Shown here: one piece after another, positions 26,801 through 38,900 of the stretch | How positions within the stretch are numbered: the first letter of the stretch is position 1 | Layout: every line of letters begins with the position of its first letter | Assembly: GCF_002217475.1 (NCBI RefSeq) | Contig: NZ_MUHH01000021.1 | Span: 61,175 to 125,174, forward strand | Reading direction: 5' to 3' | DNA from: Flavobacterium tructae | GTDB taxonomy: Bacteria > Bacteroidota > Bacteroidia > Flavobacteriales > Flavobacteriaceae | DNA: 64,000 bases | Made by a program: the position numbers and the translations under genes | Notes under the pieces: generated by a model | The model's input: only the letters and a program-made list of their open reading frames with translations | What the model was told of the DNA's origin: nothing | Database searches by the model: none

Positions 26801-29758
26801 AAAGGATCTGATGTTTCCGGAGTTAATTGTTTCTGATGCTACAATATAAGCGACAAGCTCCTTCGCTCCCTCGTATCCTTCTTCTACGCAAACAACAGTT
26901 TCCAATATTTGATCATTGAGCAGTAATTGTTGTTCAATGGCAGAAAGTTCAATACGGTAGCCTCTTATTTTTACTTGCTCATCATTACGTCCGACATAAA
27001 TAATATTTCCCTCTTTTGTCCACTTTCCTAAGTCTCCTGTTCGGTACAAATTACCATCTGCAGCAAATGGATTTTTAATAAACTTACTGTTTGTCAGTTC
27101 TTCTCTGTTTAAATATCCTCTTGCAACTCCTGTTCCTCCTATGCATATTTCTCCTACTACTCCTACTGGGACCAGATTATTATAGTGATCCAGAATATGA
27201 ATTTTAGCATTAGAAATTGGCTTTCCAATTGGAATATTACGATAGGCCTCAGTATCACTTTCCGGCATCTTAAAAATCGTTCCACAAACACTGACCTCCG
27301 TTGGACCATAGGCATTGTAATAAGTCCCGTATTTAAGATATGGCTTTATGATTTCATAATCCGGTGCCTCCCCGGCTGTGATGAGTGTCTCTAATGTCTT
27401 TAAATCATCTATATCAACCAGAGCAATGTAAGAAGGTGGTAATGTTGCGATATTAATATTATTCTCTTTTATGAAAGCAGTCAGTGTATTGGCATCTTTT
27501 CGCTGCTCTTCGTTTGCCATATAAAGGCTTCCTCCTGAGAGCAGAATCATAAATGTTTCCCATACCGATGCATCGAAAGAAAAAGGGGCAAACTGCAAGC
27601 CTCTGTTATTCTGATCTAGTTTAAAATAATCAATTTGCGAAAGAATCGTATTTACAATCTGACCGTGTTCAATCATCACTCCTTTTGGAAGTCCTGTTGA
27701 TCCCGAGGTATAAATTACATAAGCCAAATCTGAAGGAAGTACATCAACTTCCACCAAATCACAATCACTAACATCAAAACCTAAATCTACGGCTATTAAG
27801 GCTCCCGTATAGAATTCCATATCAAACATATAAGATGTTGTCGTAATCAGTAATTCTAATTGAGTATCAGTAATAATATGTTCTTTTACCTGATCAGGCA
27901 TTTCAGGTGCAATTGGAACATATGCACAACCCAGTTTTAAGATCGCAAGCATGGATATAATGTTCCACTCATTTCGTTCGAGCTGTATACCTATAAATTT
28001 CCCCTTTTCAATTTGATAATGTTTAAAGATGTAACGAGCCAAATCAGTTGAAGCTACATCCAATTCTTTGTAGGTGAATTTTTTATTTCCTGCAAACAAA
28101 GCGGTTCCATCCGGAGTTTGTTTTACTTGTCTTTCAAATAAGGATAATAAAGTTTCTTCCTCAGAATAATCCAGTATTATATCATTAAAATCTAACAATA
28201 GCTCTTCTCTTTCGTTTACAGATAAATAATCAATTTTTGAGATTGGTATATTAGGATGCAAAACTATTTTCTCCACTAATTGTTTAAAGTGTGTCAATAA
28301 CCCTATTACATATTCTGATTCCAGAACGTCTGTATTGTAAATTAACTGACAGGCTAAATAATCTCCTTCTTCAATAAAGTTGATATCTAAATCCGTCAAT
28401 ACAGGAGTTTCTCTTAATCGTTTAATATTCTTTATTTGGGCTTCGTCTATCTTATATTGATGGTTATTGTCTACTGCATTTTGCAACAGAATCATCACAT
28501 CAAATAAAGGAGACCTTGACATATCTCTTTTATAATTAATGAGTTTTAATAAGTCGGCGAAAGGATAAAACTGACAATCTAAGGCTGATAATGTATTTTC
28601 TTTTACAGTTTCAAAAAAAGTACTGAAGGACTGTTCCGGATCAATTTGATTGCGCAGTGGCAATGAGTTAATATAACCTCCGATTTGTTCTTTTAAATCT
28701 ATGTGATCACGTCCTCCCACAGCAGTCCCAATAATGACATCTTTACTGTTGGTGTACTTATATAAAAGTACATTCCATACGGCAATCAGCCCCATAAAAA
28801 TACTTCCCTTTTTATCAGAGCACAGCTTTTTAAACAGTGCTGTGGTTTCTTTAGAAAGATAGGCTTTAAGTGCAACTCCGTTAACAGTTCTCACTGCTGG
28901 TCGGCTCTTGTTATTTGTGAAATTAAGAACCGGTAACTCATCGGAAAATGTTTCTTTAAAATATGCTTCCTGAGTTTTAAACAGTCCTTTAGAGAGCTGC
29001 TCGTTTTGCCAGGCTGCATAATCTTTGTATTGAATATTTAGCTCGGGTAGTTCAGCTGAAACTCCCAACTCAAACGCCGAGTAAAATGCAAGAACATTTT
29101 TAAACAGAACATCAATAGACCAGGCATCACTAATTACGTGATGTATACTTAGATGAAAAATAAATTCACTGTCCTTGAGTTGAAACAAATGAACTCTAAA
29201 TAAAGGCCCCTCACCAATATTAAACGGTTTTTCTAAGTCCTCTCTGGTAATAGTTTTAATCATTTCTTCTTTTTTGTCTAAAGTTCTAAAGTCAAAAAAG
29301 TTTATCGTAAAATCTATATCTTCGCTTTGCAGGATATGCTGCCTAATTTCTCCTTCCTTATTGATTCTAAATACAGTACGCAGTGATTCATGTCGCTCAA
29401 TGGTGCTATACACGGCACGCTTAAAATTTTCAACATTGATCTCTTGTTTTAAATGTGCAGAAGACGTCAGCACATAATTAAAACCTTTTGAATCTGAATC
29501 GGCAAGTACAGAAGACAATATTCCAAGGGCAAACGAAGAAACTTCATAGCTTTCCTGGCTATTAACTCTTGGTATATTATTATGTTTATTCGAAGATGTA
29601 TACTTGATTAAGTAGGAAACGATTTCCTGTTTGTTTTCTTTTATCTTTTTGATGAGCGTTTCATCAATCACATCATCTTTAAAACCAAGTTTCAGATCTT
29701 CTCCATCCAGCGATATTGTAATGTTACTATCATATATCTCGTTTAATAAATTGACCAT
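23813..29758 (-). CDS. NRPS F: docking-C-A(Phe)-T-E-C(terminal)
   Basis: A 1981-residue NRPS, the last of the assembly line. A TubC-like N-terminal docking domain (ISLDGEDLKLGFKDDVIDE) leads to a condensation domain with HHVISDAWS (Gly of HHxxxDG replaced by Ala, about residue 208), an adenylation domain (YTSGSTGLPKG near 688) whose code I read as DAWTIAAVCK, the Phe code, a carrier domain (GGDSIKS, 1069), and an epimerisation domain (HHLVVDGVSW near 1256, EGHGREE). A final condensation-like domain has HHALTDAFT near 1698. There is no thioesterase domain, so release may use the terminal C domain. The predicted residue is D-Phe. Confidence 0.93.
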   Translation of the reverse strand: MVNLLNEIYDSNITISLDGEDLKLGFKDDVIDETLIKKIKENKQEIVSYLIKYTSSNKHNNIPRVNSQESYEVSSFALGILSSVLADSDSKGFNYVLTSSAHLKQEINVENFKRAVYSTIERHESLRTVFRINKEGEIRQHILQSEDIDFTINFFDFRTLDKKEEMIKTITREDLEKPFNIGEGPLFRVHLFQLKDSEFIFHLSIHHVISDAWSIDVLFKNVLAFYSAFELGVSAELPELNIQYKDYAAWQNEQLSKGLFKTQEAYFKETFSDELPVLNFTNNKSRPAVRTVNGVALKAYLSKETTALFKKLCSDKKGSIFMGLIAVWNVLLYKYTNSKDVIIGTAVGGRDHIDLKEQIGGYINSLPLRNQIDPEQSFSTFFETVKENTLSALDCQFYPFADLLKLINYKRDMSRSPLFDVMILLQNAVDNNHQYKIDEAQIKNIKRLRETPVLTDLDINFIEEGDYLACQLIYNTDVLESEYVIGLLTHFKQLVEKIVLHPNIPISKIDYLSVNEREELLLDFNDIILDYSEEETLLSLFERQVKQTPDGTALFAGNKKFTYKELDVASTDLARYIFKHYQIEKGKFIGIQLERNEWNIISMLAILKLGCAYVPIAPEMPDQVKEHIITDTQLELLITTTSYMFDMEFYTGALIAVDLGFDVSDCDLVEVDVLPSDLAYVIYTSGSTGLPKGVMIEHGQIVNTILSQIDYFKLDQNNRGLQFAPFSFDASVWETFMILLSGGSLYMANEEQRKDANTLTAFIKENNINIATLPPSYIALVDIDDLKTLETLITAGEAPDYEIIKPYLKYGTYYNAYGPTEVSVCGTIFKMPESDTEAYRNIPIGKPISNAKIHILDHYNNLVPVGVVGEICIGGTGVARGYLNREELTNSKFIKNPFAADGNLYRTGDLGKWTKEGNIIYVGRNDEQVKIRGYRIELSAIEQQLLLNDQILETVVCVEEGYEGAKELVAYIVASETINSGNIRSFLSKILPEYMLPQKYVQLEQMPLTINGKIDKKALYKLQNGTVIEDNHVFVAATTLEEKLLVSVWEEVLKKEGIGIKDNFFSIGGDSIKSIQIVSKLKQHGFVLKAGDIISNPRLEDLVPLMQKNDQILDQSEVTGEVVLTPIQEFFFSKVKDKIFNEPEYYNHTVLLRTEDEVDPKVLKTSIDQLVQHHDVLRMVFPVENNTRKQYNKSSTEESYTIHFYDLREDEDYLTTIRNAGIALQSSFEIAKGPLVRIGHFRLKDGDRIAFIIHHLVVDGVSWRILLQDFADLYANNREGNEYKLPYKTTSYQAWAKELKAYAQDLKTTEELSYWQEVCSQRVIPLNAIEENEAYKLNCDSKATMFLDKETTTLLQTSAHILYNTQIDDVILTCLGLAIKETLHRDRVTIQMEGHGREEIIDTVDISRTVGYFTSFYPFVLNVSKDEALENLLKVKADLSKIPNKGIGYSTLHFLNEDVDLSTTFDLEYNYLGDFGYDVSSKKDLVFTYGAESIGGNSSPENYNNIGLSFVGMISLGELKISIGYSSLLFEKATIDELTSAFKNNLVTMVNHLTLLSESQAHNSDHIEINTASDFEVTPNQNFILGKTMSQGIIGPIVAPKFASKEDFLEKFRPFIDFFPILKTQFYKQGELIKQRMLPSSEVKIEVYQDTQINQEQLTSLLSKPFDVIEGALVKVLIIQDTNNQSDQNSYMFISIHHALTDAFTNSILIANLRAYFNDQPLEVNHTLYYEFATWQKAYLHSAEANEHRKYWLETLKDVVTKDEIDDKPTGLKDYVQQTAWITGESFKTFSRIINNTGLTPSAFFMALHQLMLNRHSDKTLQLILAQGREFGDKDMESHKVLGVVNNFLPLPVLQFSDSTKNKYVREVYSAYMEALAHQQIPYEVICEDVERVYDVSVKSEVGGLLNFITNESEKSFSAPVIENNTTYSKNDFNEGLDLSCNTYSNAIEVSMYCSLEKYNLSFSKDFNFKNYLLELSAELV

Positions 29759-29844
29759 TTTGTTACGTTTTTTGGGTTTAATAGTTAAGATTATTTTTTT
29801 GGTATATTATTTCACTTAAAGCGAAAAAGAAAAAAGGACTCTGT

Positions 29845-32800
29845 CTAAATGGTCATAACCGATTTGTAGCTATTTTCATTTTCCTGAAGAGTTACAAATT
29901 TCAATGCCATATCTATTTCTGCAGCCAATTCTTTGATGGTCGATTTTTGGTAGAAATCTTTAATCTTGATTTCGATGTCAAATCGTTTCTGAATCAGTTT
30001 AAGCATGGTAACACCTTTTAAAGAATTGCCTCCTAAGGCAAAGAAATCATGTAAAACTCCAATTTCATCTTTACTGAAAAATGATTTCCACATTTCAACA
30101 AGCTTTTCCTCGGTTTCATTTGATGGTGGTACATAGTTTACAAAAGACACCGCATTATCCTCTAAATCATCCTGGAAGGCTTCACTGTCATCATAATATT
30201 CTGTGGTGAGAGGTATGGCAATAGAATCTCCTTCTGATCCTGAAAAATTGAGAAACGCAAAAGGATTTACTTTTACAGGCAGTTTTGTTTTATTAAATAC
30301 ATAACCCGGCATTGACACTCTGTATGGCTTTTGCTCTCCGTAGTAAGTTTCCCAGTTAATATCGATACCATTCATCCACAATTCTCCTAATTTTTGACAA
30401 AGATGCTCCTGATCATTAATTTCCTGTTTGGGATGTCTGACCAAATTTATAGCGGTATTATTGGAAGTTTCATCGTGCTGTTGCTGCTGAAACAAGGTGG
30501 TTAAGGTATTTCCTGGTCCGACTTCAATAAAAATGCTATCCGAATCTTTTAACAATGTGGCTAATCCGTCTGAGAATCGTACTGTATGACGCAAATGATC
30601 AACCCAATATTGTGATGATACCGCTTCTTCTGAACTTATTAACTGTCCTGTAAGATTGGATACGAAAGGAATCTTAGGTGTTGAGAATTCGACTTTTTCT
30701 AACTCCTCTCTAAATTCATCCAGCACTGAATCCATTAAAAAGGAATGCCCTCCTAATGAAATTCTTAGTTTTGAACATAAAATTTCTTCGGTTTCCAATA
30801 TTTCTATTAGTGCCTCTATAGCTGAATCTGTACCTGATAAAACGCAAGATTCCGGAGAATTAACCACTGCTAAACTCACCTGATCATTTAGGTAGGCTTT
30901 TATTTTTTCTTCAGAAAGCGATACGCTTAACATGCTTCCTTCCGGCGTCTTGTTCATCAATAATGCACGTTTGGCAACCAATTTTACACCGGTTTCAAAA
31001 GAAAACACTTCACTTAAACAAGCGGCAACATATTCTCCCGTACTGTGTCCTATTAATTTGTCGGGAGTGATGCCCCAACGCATCATTAATTTGGCTAAAG
31101 CGTATTCAAAAACAAATACGATAGGCTGCGTGAATTCATTTTTATTAATGTCTGTATTTTTTTCCGCAGCTGAATTTTCTTCATACAAAACCTTGGTAAC
31201 ATCTACTCCGGTTAGCGTTTTGATAATCGAAAATCCTTTGTCTATGAGCTCTTTAAAATAAGGCTCCTTCTCATAAAGATTTTTACCCATGTTAAGGTAT
31301 TGCGCTCCGGATCCTGTACACATGAAAACGATCTTTCTCTTTTGACTTAGTTTACCGGAATAAACGGACTTACTTAAAGGATCTTTTAAAGTTTCAATGG
31401 CATTTTCTCTGGAGTTGCTTACCAGAAAACGATTGTACTTAAACTGATTTCTGCCGACCTGCAAAGTATAGGCCATATCCTGAAAATTATCTTTTTCATT
31501 TTCTTCAAGAAACGAAGTTAACCTTTCCTGATAGGCATTTAAGGCTCCTACAGATTGTGCAGAAAAACGCAATAACTTATAAGAATTGTTCTCAGCGATT
31601 TCTTCCTTTAGCGGCGCTTCCTGTAAAATTACATGGGCATTATTTCCTCCTATTCCAAAGCTGCTGACACCGGCTCTCAAAGGCTGGTTGTCTTTCGATG
31701 TCCAGGCCGATAATTCTGTCTGTACTTTAAAAGGCCCGGATTTAAAATTAATTTCCGGATTTGGATTTTTAAAATGTAGAGACGGCGGAAGCATTTTATT
31801 TTTTAATGCCAGTGTTGTTTTAAGAAATCCTGTAATTCCCGCTGCGCTGTCCAGATGCCCAATATTAGTTTTTACAGATCCTAAAGCGCAGTGATGATTG
31901 GTATTGTATTCAAAAGATTTATTAAGAGCTTCTACTTCTATAGGATCGCCCAATTTTGTACCGGTACCATGTGCTTCAATATAGGTTATCGATTCGGGTG
32001 TTGCATCTGCAATCTGCTGTGCCTGTTTGATGCATTCGTACTGACCGCTGATACTTGGAGCTGTATACCCTACTTTTCGATTTCCATCATTGTTTACTAC
32101 TGAGGCACGTATCACAGCATAAATCTGATCTTTATCGGCTATGGCGTCTTCCAGTCTTTTCAGAACGGCTACTCCGGCTCCTTCCCCGGATACAATACCG
32201 GACGAATCTTCATCAAAAGCTTTGCAGTGACCGTCTTTAGAATTGGTCATTCCTTCCTGATACTGGTGCCCTTTGTATACTTTTGAATATACTCTTACTC
32301 CTCCGGCAATTGCAATAGAACATTCTCTCATCAATAAAGAACGACAGGCCTGATGAATTCCAACCAATGAACTTGAACAGGCTGTATCTACATAATAACT
32401 GGGACCTCTAAGGTTCATATTATAAGAGATCAGAGTACTGATGAAGTTTTTATTGGAGATTTGATTCAGATAAAATGAATTTACATTATCATTATTGGTG
32501 ATCATCGTATAGGCTCTCCAGTTCATATTATCTGAAGCAGACAAATACAGTCCGATTTTATCTTTGTATGTTTTAGGATTGTATCCGGCATCTTCCAGAC
32601 CAAGCCAAACCAGTTCGTGCATCATACGCACCTGAGGGTCCATTGACATTGCTTCTTGTCTGGTGTATCCAAAAAAAGAATAATCAAAACTATTAGGGTC
32701 TTCCAGAGAAGCCTGTGCTTTAATCAAATCCGGATTAGCAAGTTCTTTTTCCGTTACTCCCGCCGCTCTTAATTCATCATCGCTGTAAAAATGAACTAAT

Positions 32801-32910
32801 TCTTCTCCGTTCATTAAATGTTTCCAGAACTCATTAATATTATCTGACTTGGGATATTTACCTGAAATTCCAACAATAGCAATATCTTTTTTTCTAATAT
32901 TATTTTCCAT
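29845..32910 (-). CDS. Type I PKS module: KS-AT-ACP
   Basis: A 1021-residue single polyketide module between NRPS D and NRPS F. The ketosynthase has DTACSSSL (about 175), EAHGTGTKLGDP and TNIGHLDSAAG; the acyltransferase has GHSTGEYVAA (about 620) and LGGHSFLMD (about 718); the carrier has LGGNSLKG (about 961). No ketoreductase, dehydratase or enoylreductase domain is visible, so it should leave a beta-keto group. At the position where malonyl-type ATs carry HAFH and methylmalonyl types YASH, this one has LGGH, suggesting a larger pocket and fitting the CCR gene. The extender assignment is an inference. Confidence 0.94.
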   Translation of the reverse strand: MENNIRKKDIAIVGISGKYPKSDNINEFWKHLMNGEELVHFYSDDELRAAGVTEKELANPDLIKAQASLEDPNSFDYSFFGYTRQEAMSMDPQVRMMHELVWLGLEDAGYNPKTYKDKIGLYLSASDNMNWRAYTMITNNDNVNSFYLNQISNKNFISTLISYNMNLRGPSYYVDTACSSSLVGIHQACRSLLMRECSIAIAGGVRVYSKVYKGHQYQEGMTNSKDGHCKAFDEDSSGIVSGEGAGVAVLKRLEDAIADKDQIYAVIRASVVNNDGNRKVGYTAPSISGQYECIKQAQQIADATPESITYIEAHGTGTKLGDPIEVEALNKSFEYNTNHHCALGSVKTNIGHLDSAAGITGFLKTTLALKNKMLPPSLHFKNPNPEINFKSGPFKVQTELSAWTSKDNQPLRAGVSSFGIGGNNAHVILQEAPLKEEIAENNSYKLLRFSAQSVGALNAYQERLTSFLEENEKDNFQDMAYTLQVGRNQFKYNRFLVSNSRENAIETLKDPLSKSVYSGKLSQKRKIVFMCTGSGAQYLNMGKNLYEKEPYFKELIDKGFSIIKTLTGVDVTKVLYEENSAAEKNTDINKNEFTQPIVFVFEYALAKLMMRWGITPDKLIGHSTGEYVAACLSEVFSFETGVKLVAKRALLMNKTPEGSMLSVSLSEEKIKAYLNDQVSLAVVNSPESCVLSGTDSAIEALIEILETEEILCSKLRISLGGHSFLMDSVLDEFREELEKVEFSTPKIPFVSNLTGQLISSEEAVSSQYWVDHLRHTVRFSDGLATLLKDSDSIFIEVGPGNTLTTLFQQQQHDETSNNTAINLVRHPKQEINDQEHLCQKLGELWMNGIDINWETYYGEQKPYRVSMPGYVFNKTKLPVKVNPFAFLNFSGSEGDSIAIPLTTEYYDDSEAFQDDLEDNAVSFVNYVPPSNETEEKLVEMWKSFFSKDEIGVLHDFFALGGNSLKGVTMLKLIQKRFDIEIKIKDFYQKSTIKELAAEIDMALKFVTLQENENSYKSVMTI

Positions 32911-32930
32911 AGTAATTAAATTGCATCGTA

Positions 32931-35900
32931 TTACATTAAGTTTATAAATTCATCCAGAGCTTCTGATATATCTTCCGGAACTTGTTCGGTTTGTTTTTCC
33001 TGTGAATCAACAGCATTTAAGTATTGAAGAAACTCCTCGACATTAGGGTTTTCAAATAAGGATACGACTTTAATATCAAGCCCTAATTGCTTATTGATTT
33101 CGTTAAGTATTTTGACAATCTTTATGGAATTGGCTCCCAGATCAAAGAAATTGTCCTGCAGACTTACTCTTCCTGCCTCTTTCCCCAATACTTCTGCAAT
33201 GATTCCGGTAATCAGTTTTTCTTTCTCTGTTTCGGGTGCTACGTATTGTTTTTCGCTGGCTATTTTAATTCCCGGTGTATTCCCCAGTTCTTTTTTATCG
33301 ATCTTTCCGTTTATGGTGATCGGCAGCTGTTTTAAGGCTATAAACTCTGAAGGAATGCTATAATGCGGGATTAAGTTTTTCAGGAATCCTCTTAGCTGTT
33401 CTAACGACAATGTATCATCGGATACCACTATATAGGCAATTAAACTTTTGATATTAAACTGATTGATCTCTACCATTACAACAGCTTCGTCAATTTGATT
33501 GTGAGCCAGTAAAGCTTGCTCTACTTCTCCGAGTTCAATTCGATATCCCGAAATTTTAACCTGGTCGTCTTTTCTTCCCAGAAATTCGATAGTACCATCA
33601 GGCAGCCATTTTCCTAAATCTCCTGTTTTGTAAAGGCGTTTGTTCTCTGCATACGGATGTTCAATAAATTTCTCTGCTGTAAGTTCCGGTCTGTTTAAAT
33701 AACCTTTGGCCAATCCGGCTCCTCCTATGCATATTTCTCCAATAACTCCAACAGGTACTATTTTGTGATCCTTGTCCAGAATAAAGGTTTGGGTATTGGC
33801 AATCGGTTTTCCTATTGGTATATTTCCTAATGGTAAATCCTCTCCTTTAAGCAAGCCATACATCGCAGAACAAATACTGGTTTCTGTGGGGCCATAGGCG
33901 TTATAGTAATTTCCTAACTCCAAATATTCTTTTACCTTATTATAAACAGGAGCTTCACCAGCTGTGATTAAAGTTTTTAATCTTCTTAAAGAATTTACGT
34001 CCATCAGACTCAAATAAGAAGGCGGTATTGTCGCTACAGCGATTTTATTCTCGATAATGTATTTCTCCAGCATTTTTGGATCCTCACGGTGTTCTCTGTC
34101 GATTACAGATAAACAGGCTCCTGATAAAAGTGCTGTGAATATTTCGGATATTGAAGCATCAAATGAGAATGAAGCAAACTGCAATCCATTATCATTATTG
34201 GTAATATCGAAAAGTTCGATTTGAGCGAGAATAGTGTTTACAATCCCTTTATGCTCAATCATTACTCCTTTAGGATTTCCGGTAGAACCCGAAGTATAAA
34301 TGATATAGGCTAAATCATCCGTTGTAAGTTTTACATCTTCTAAATCTTCACTATAATTACTCGGTTCAAAATCGGTAACCAGATCAAGCAAGGTCCCTTT
34401 AAAATCATCGCTGATCGTTATATGAGACTTATCTGTAAGGAGTAACTTTATGTTGGTATCATCATAAATGTATGCTTTTCGGGATTCCGGATGTGCTGTG
34501 TCTATCGGAATATAAACCGCTCCCGCTTTCATAATGCCTAAAATCGAAATAATTACAGACGCATCTCTTTCTAACTGTACTCCTATAAAGTCTCCTTTTA
34601 CAATATGGTGATCCTGTCTTAAACAATTCGCCAAACGGTTCGAAAGATGGTCCAGTTCCTGATAAGTATACTTTTGATTTTTAAATGATAATGCTGTATT
34701 TTCAGGAGTTTTGGCAGCCTGAAGTACAAACAAATCGATTAATGTTTTATCAGTCGGATAGGATACTGAATTGGCATTAAAATCAACGATAAGCTCTTGT
34801 TTTTCTTCTTTCGATAGGTAATCTATGCTTTTTATCTGCTGATTTGGATCTTGTACCAGTACTTCCAGCAATTGTTTGTAATGGTTTATAATACGTGATA
34901 CCGCTTCCTGCGAATACAGGTCGGTATTGTAAGTGATGTTAAAAGCGAGATAATCCCCCTGTTCCTGAAACGCAATGTCCATATCGAACTTAGATACTTT
35001 ATACCCCTTATCTTCTATCGTATAAAAAGCCGTCTGATCCAGATTTTTGTTTTCAGCAACATCTCTCATGTTTTGTAGCATAAGCATCACGTCAAACACG
35101 GCACTTCTGCTGGTATCGTTTCGAAGATCAAGGTCGTCTGCCAAATTATCGAAAGGATACATCTGATGTTCATAAGACGAGAGGGTATTTTCTTTTACTG
35201 TTTGGTAAAAAGAATCAAAACTCTGCTCCGGATCTACTGCATTTCGCAACGGAAGTGTATTGATATAAAAACCTATCTGATCACTTAAATCGGCATGCTC
35301 TCTACCTGCAACAGGCGTTCCGATAATGATATCCTTTTCGGCGGTATATTTGTGAAACAGGACATTCCAGGCGGCCAGCAATCCTATAAACAAACTTCCT
35401 CCCTGATTTTGTCCGTACTTTTTAAGTCCGTTTGTGACTTCCGGTGTAATATAAGTTCTCAGGCTATTCCCCGCATAAGTCTTAACGGTTGGTCTTACTT
35501 TTTGATACGGCAGATCTAAAGTAGGAAGTTCTCCTGTCAGTGTTTTTAACCAATATTCTTTATGAACATTGTTTTGTTCCTGCTGCAATTGTTCCTGCTG
35601 CCAGACTGCATAATCTCTGTACTGGATTTTTAGTGCCGGTAATTCCGGTTCTTTCTCTTCCAGAAGCTGTTCGTATAGTGCCAGAACATCTTTTGCCAGA
35701 ACATTCATTGACCAGCCGTCGCAAATAATATGATGTATGTTATAATAAAAGATATAATCATCATCTGAAAGCTGCAATATACTGGCTCTTACCAACGGTC
35801 CGTTTGTCAGATCAAATGCTGCATAGGTGTCTTCTTTGATGTACTGCGCTACGTTTGTATCCTGATGCAGATCGGTTGTGTAATCCATATAATTTACATG

Positions 35901-38900
35901 GAACCCCAGTTCCTCTGTCGTTTTGATTACCTGTCTTACCTCACCCTCATCATTGATTTTAAATACCGTTCGCAAAGCTTCGTGTCTGCTTATAGTAGCT
36001 TCTATTGCTTTTGAAAAACATTTTACGTCATATGCTCCTTTTAAAGCCAGGTGAAAAGGCATGTTGTATACTCCGGCACTTCCTGTAAACTGACTCAACA
36101 CCCATAATCTGCGTTGTCCTGCTGAAACCGGATAATCTTCGGCATCCTGAACTTTTTGTATGGAGAGGTGTTTTTTTATTTCTGAGTTTCCAATCAAATT
36201 AGCATGTGCCTTGATGGTCGTACTTGAGAATACTTCTTTTAATCCCAGTTTTACTTCAAAAACTTTATGATATTGGTTGATCAGTTGTGTTGCTTTAAGA
36301 CTGTGGCCTCCCAGTTCAAAAAAGTCATCTTCAGTTCCTACGGTATCTAATTGAAGTACTTCCTGCCAAATGGCTGTAATTTGTGTTTCAAGTTCATTTA
36401 CCGGAGCCACATACGCTACGCTTGATGATCGGCCTTTATTTAATGTCAGTAAATATTTTTTGTCTACTTTTCCATTTACAGTTAGCGGAATGGCATCTGT
36501 TTCTATAATCACAGAGGGTACCATATACACTGGTAATTTGCGCTCCAGATATCTTTTGATCTCTTTTGATTCTTCTTTTTGAGAACAAACAATAAAAGCA
36601 ACAATCTCTTTTTCGTTCTCATTTTTACTGTCTACTAATACAACTGCCTGATGAATCCCGGGATGCAGCAGCAGCTGTTGTTCGATTTCACTTAATTCTA
36701 TTCGGTAACCTCTTACTTTGACCTGATCGTCTCTTCGCTGTTTGTAGATGATCTCTCCATTGTCCATCCATCTGGCAATGTCTCCTGTTTTATAAGACAA
36801 TGAACCATTTTCTGTTGCGATAAAACGTTCTGCATTAAGCTCCGGACGGTTTAAATATCCTTTTGCAACTCCTGCACCCGAAATTATAATTTCACCGTAC
36901 ATTCCAATATCGCAAGGATTACCCTGCTGATCTACAATTGCTATGGTGGTATTGGCAATAGGTTTCCCAATGCGTACCTCCGTCTGATCGCTTGTCATTT
37001 CTTTTACGATACAGCCTACAGTCGTTTCAGTTGGTCCGTATTCATTAAATATGCGAATGTCTTTGTCAATGTCCCACACATTCTGCAATTGATTCTGAGT
37101 CAATTGTTCACCGCCGCAAATAATGATTTTAACGTTTGTTTTATCTATACGCAGCTCTTTCAGTAACGAAAGGTGTGAAGGCGTTAATTTTAAAGTATCA
37201 ATATTCGGGTTGGTAAAACTTTCTATAAGCAATTCGTTAATTGATTTTTCATCCGATCCGATCCACAATTGTTTCCCTCTGGTTAAACTTGTAAAAAGAG
37301 ACGTTATGGTAAGATCAAACGAAATAGACGTAATCAATCCCCAGTTTCCTGTCTCCGCATCCGTAAAATAATAGTCATTCGACCATTGTATATAGTTTAA
37401 AAGATTGGCATGAGTGATCAGACAACCTTTTGGATTTCCGGTAGATCCTGAAGTGTAAATGCAATAGGCAATATCTTCCGGATGGACTTTATTAAATAGT
37501 GATGTATCGCCTTGTGCTTGAAATATTTCTTCTTTAGACGGATCAAGAACGGTTAAATCGGCATAAATTTCTTCCCCAATTATAGCCGGTGTACTGATAA
37601 GTAGTTTACAGGCTGCATCTTCCAGAACAAATTGAATTCGGTCTTTTGGATAAGCGGTGTCCATTGGAATATAGTAGGCTCCGGCTTTCAGAATTCCTAA
37701 AACACTAATCATAAAATAAGGCGAACGATCCAGTAAAACCGCAACAGGGTCTGCTTTTTGAATCCCACAATTCTGAATTAAATATTGAGCGAATTGATTT
37801 GATTTTTCGTCTAACTCTTTATAAGAAATAGTAACATCATCATAAGACAGCGCCGTGTTATTTCCTTGTACTACTGCCTGCTCGTTAAAGATTTCCAAAA
37901 TAGAATCAAAAGAGGCATATTCTTTAGCTGTATCATTTGACGCAGCTATAATGGCCTGACCTGCTAAAACATCATTCTGATTGGTAAAAGCTCCCTTAAG
38001 CTGAGAAGCCATTAAAGCTGCTGCGGCATCGGAATACAAAGCCGTATCGTAATACAAATCTATGGTTAAGCTGTCGCCATAATCTACAGCGTTAATCTTT
38101 ACTTCAAAAACATCCGTAACGCTAAACAGATCTCTTATTTTTAAAGTATCTGAAGAATAATTGTCATTCAGCTCTGCATACTCAAACACATAGTTGAAGG
38201 TTGTAGCTTCAATAACTTCCTTGTCATGAATTCTGTTTACATAGAAATAATCCGACCACATTCCAATTTCTGCAACTGTTTTTTTGATAAATGCAATGGC
38301 TTCTTTTTCAGATAGTGATGCAAATTCGTTCAGGCCAACCGGAAGTGTTTTTGCTACTAAACCAAATGTATTTTCAAGTTCGTTATAATATCTTTTAAAC
38401 GGAAGATATCCAATTGTAAAAGAGTCTTCGTCAAATTTTGACAGATAAGCCGCGAACTGAGACAATAGCAAATGTTCGGCTGAACTATCCTCCTGAACCA
38501 TTTTGGCTTTTAGTTCGGTATAAGCATCTCCGTCAATAAGGCAGATGGATTTTCTTTGAGGACTGAACGTCTGATTATTGCGATTCTTAAACGGTACAAT
38601 GTCTTTGGTTAGATCTGTTGGATAATTTTTCCAGAAATTCACTCCTTCTTCTTCCGGATCGCTGAACAACTGCTGCTGCCAGGCCGAAAAATCCTGATAT
38701 TCTACCACTTCTCTCTCTTCTTTTTCATACGAAGTTTCGTCGAAGATGGCTTTGGAAAGTTCGCTGCATAAAAAGGCGGTACTGTAACTGTCTGCCCAAA
38801 GTGAAAACAAACGCACTGCCAATACCTGATTTCCTTGTGAATCTTTCAGCAGACAAAAACGTATCGCACTATCTTTTAAAGGGTCGTACCCGTATCCTAA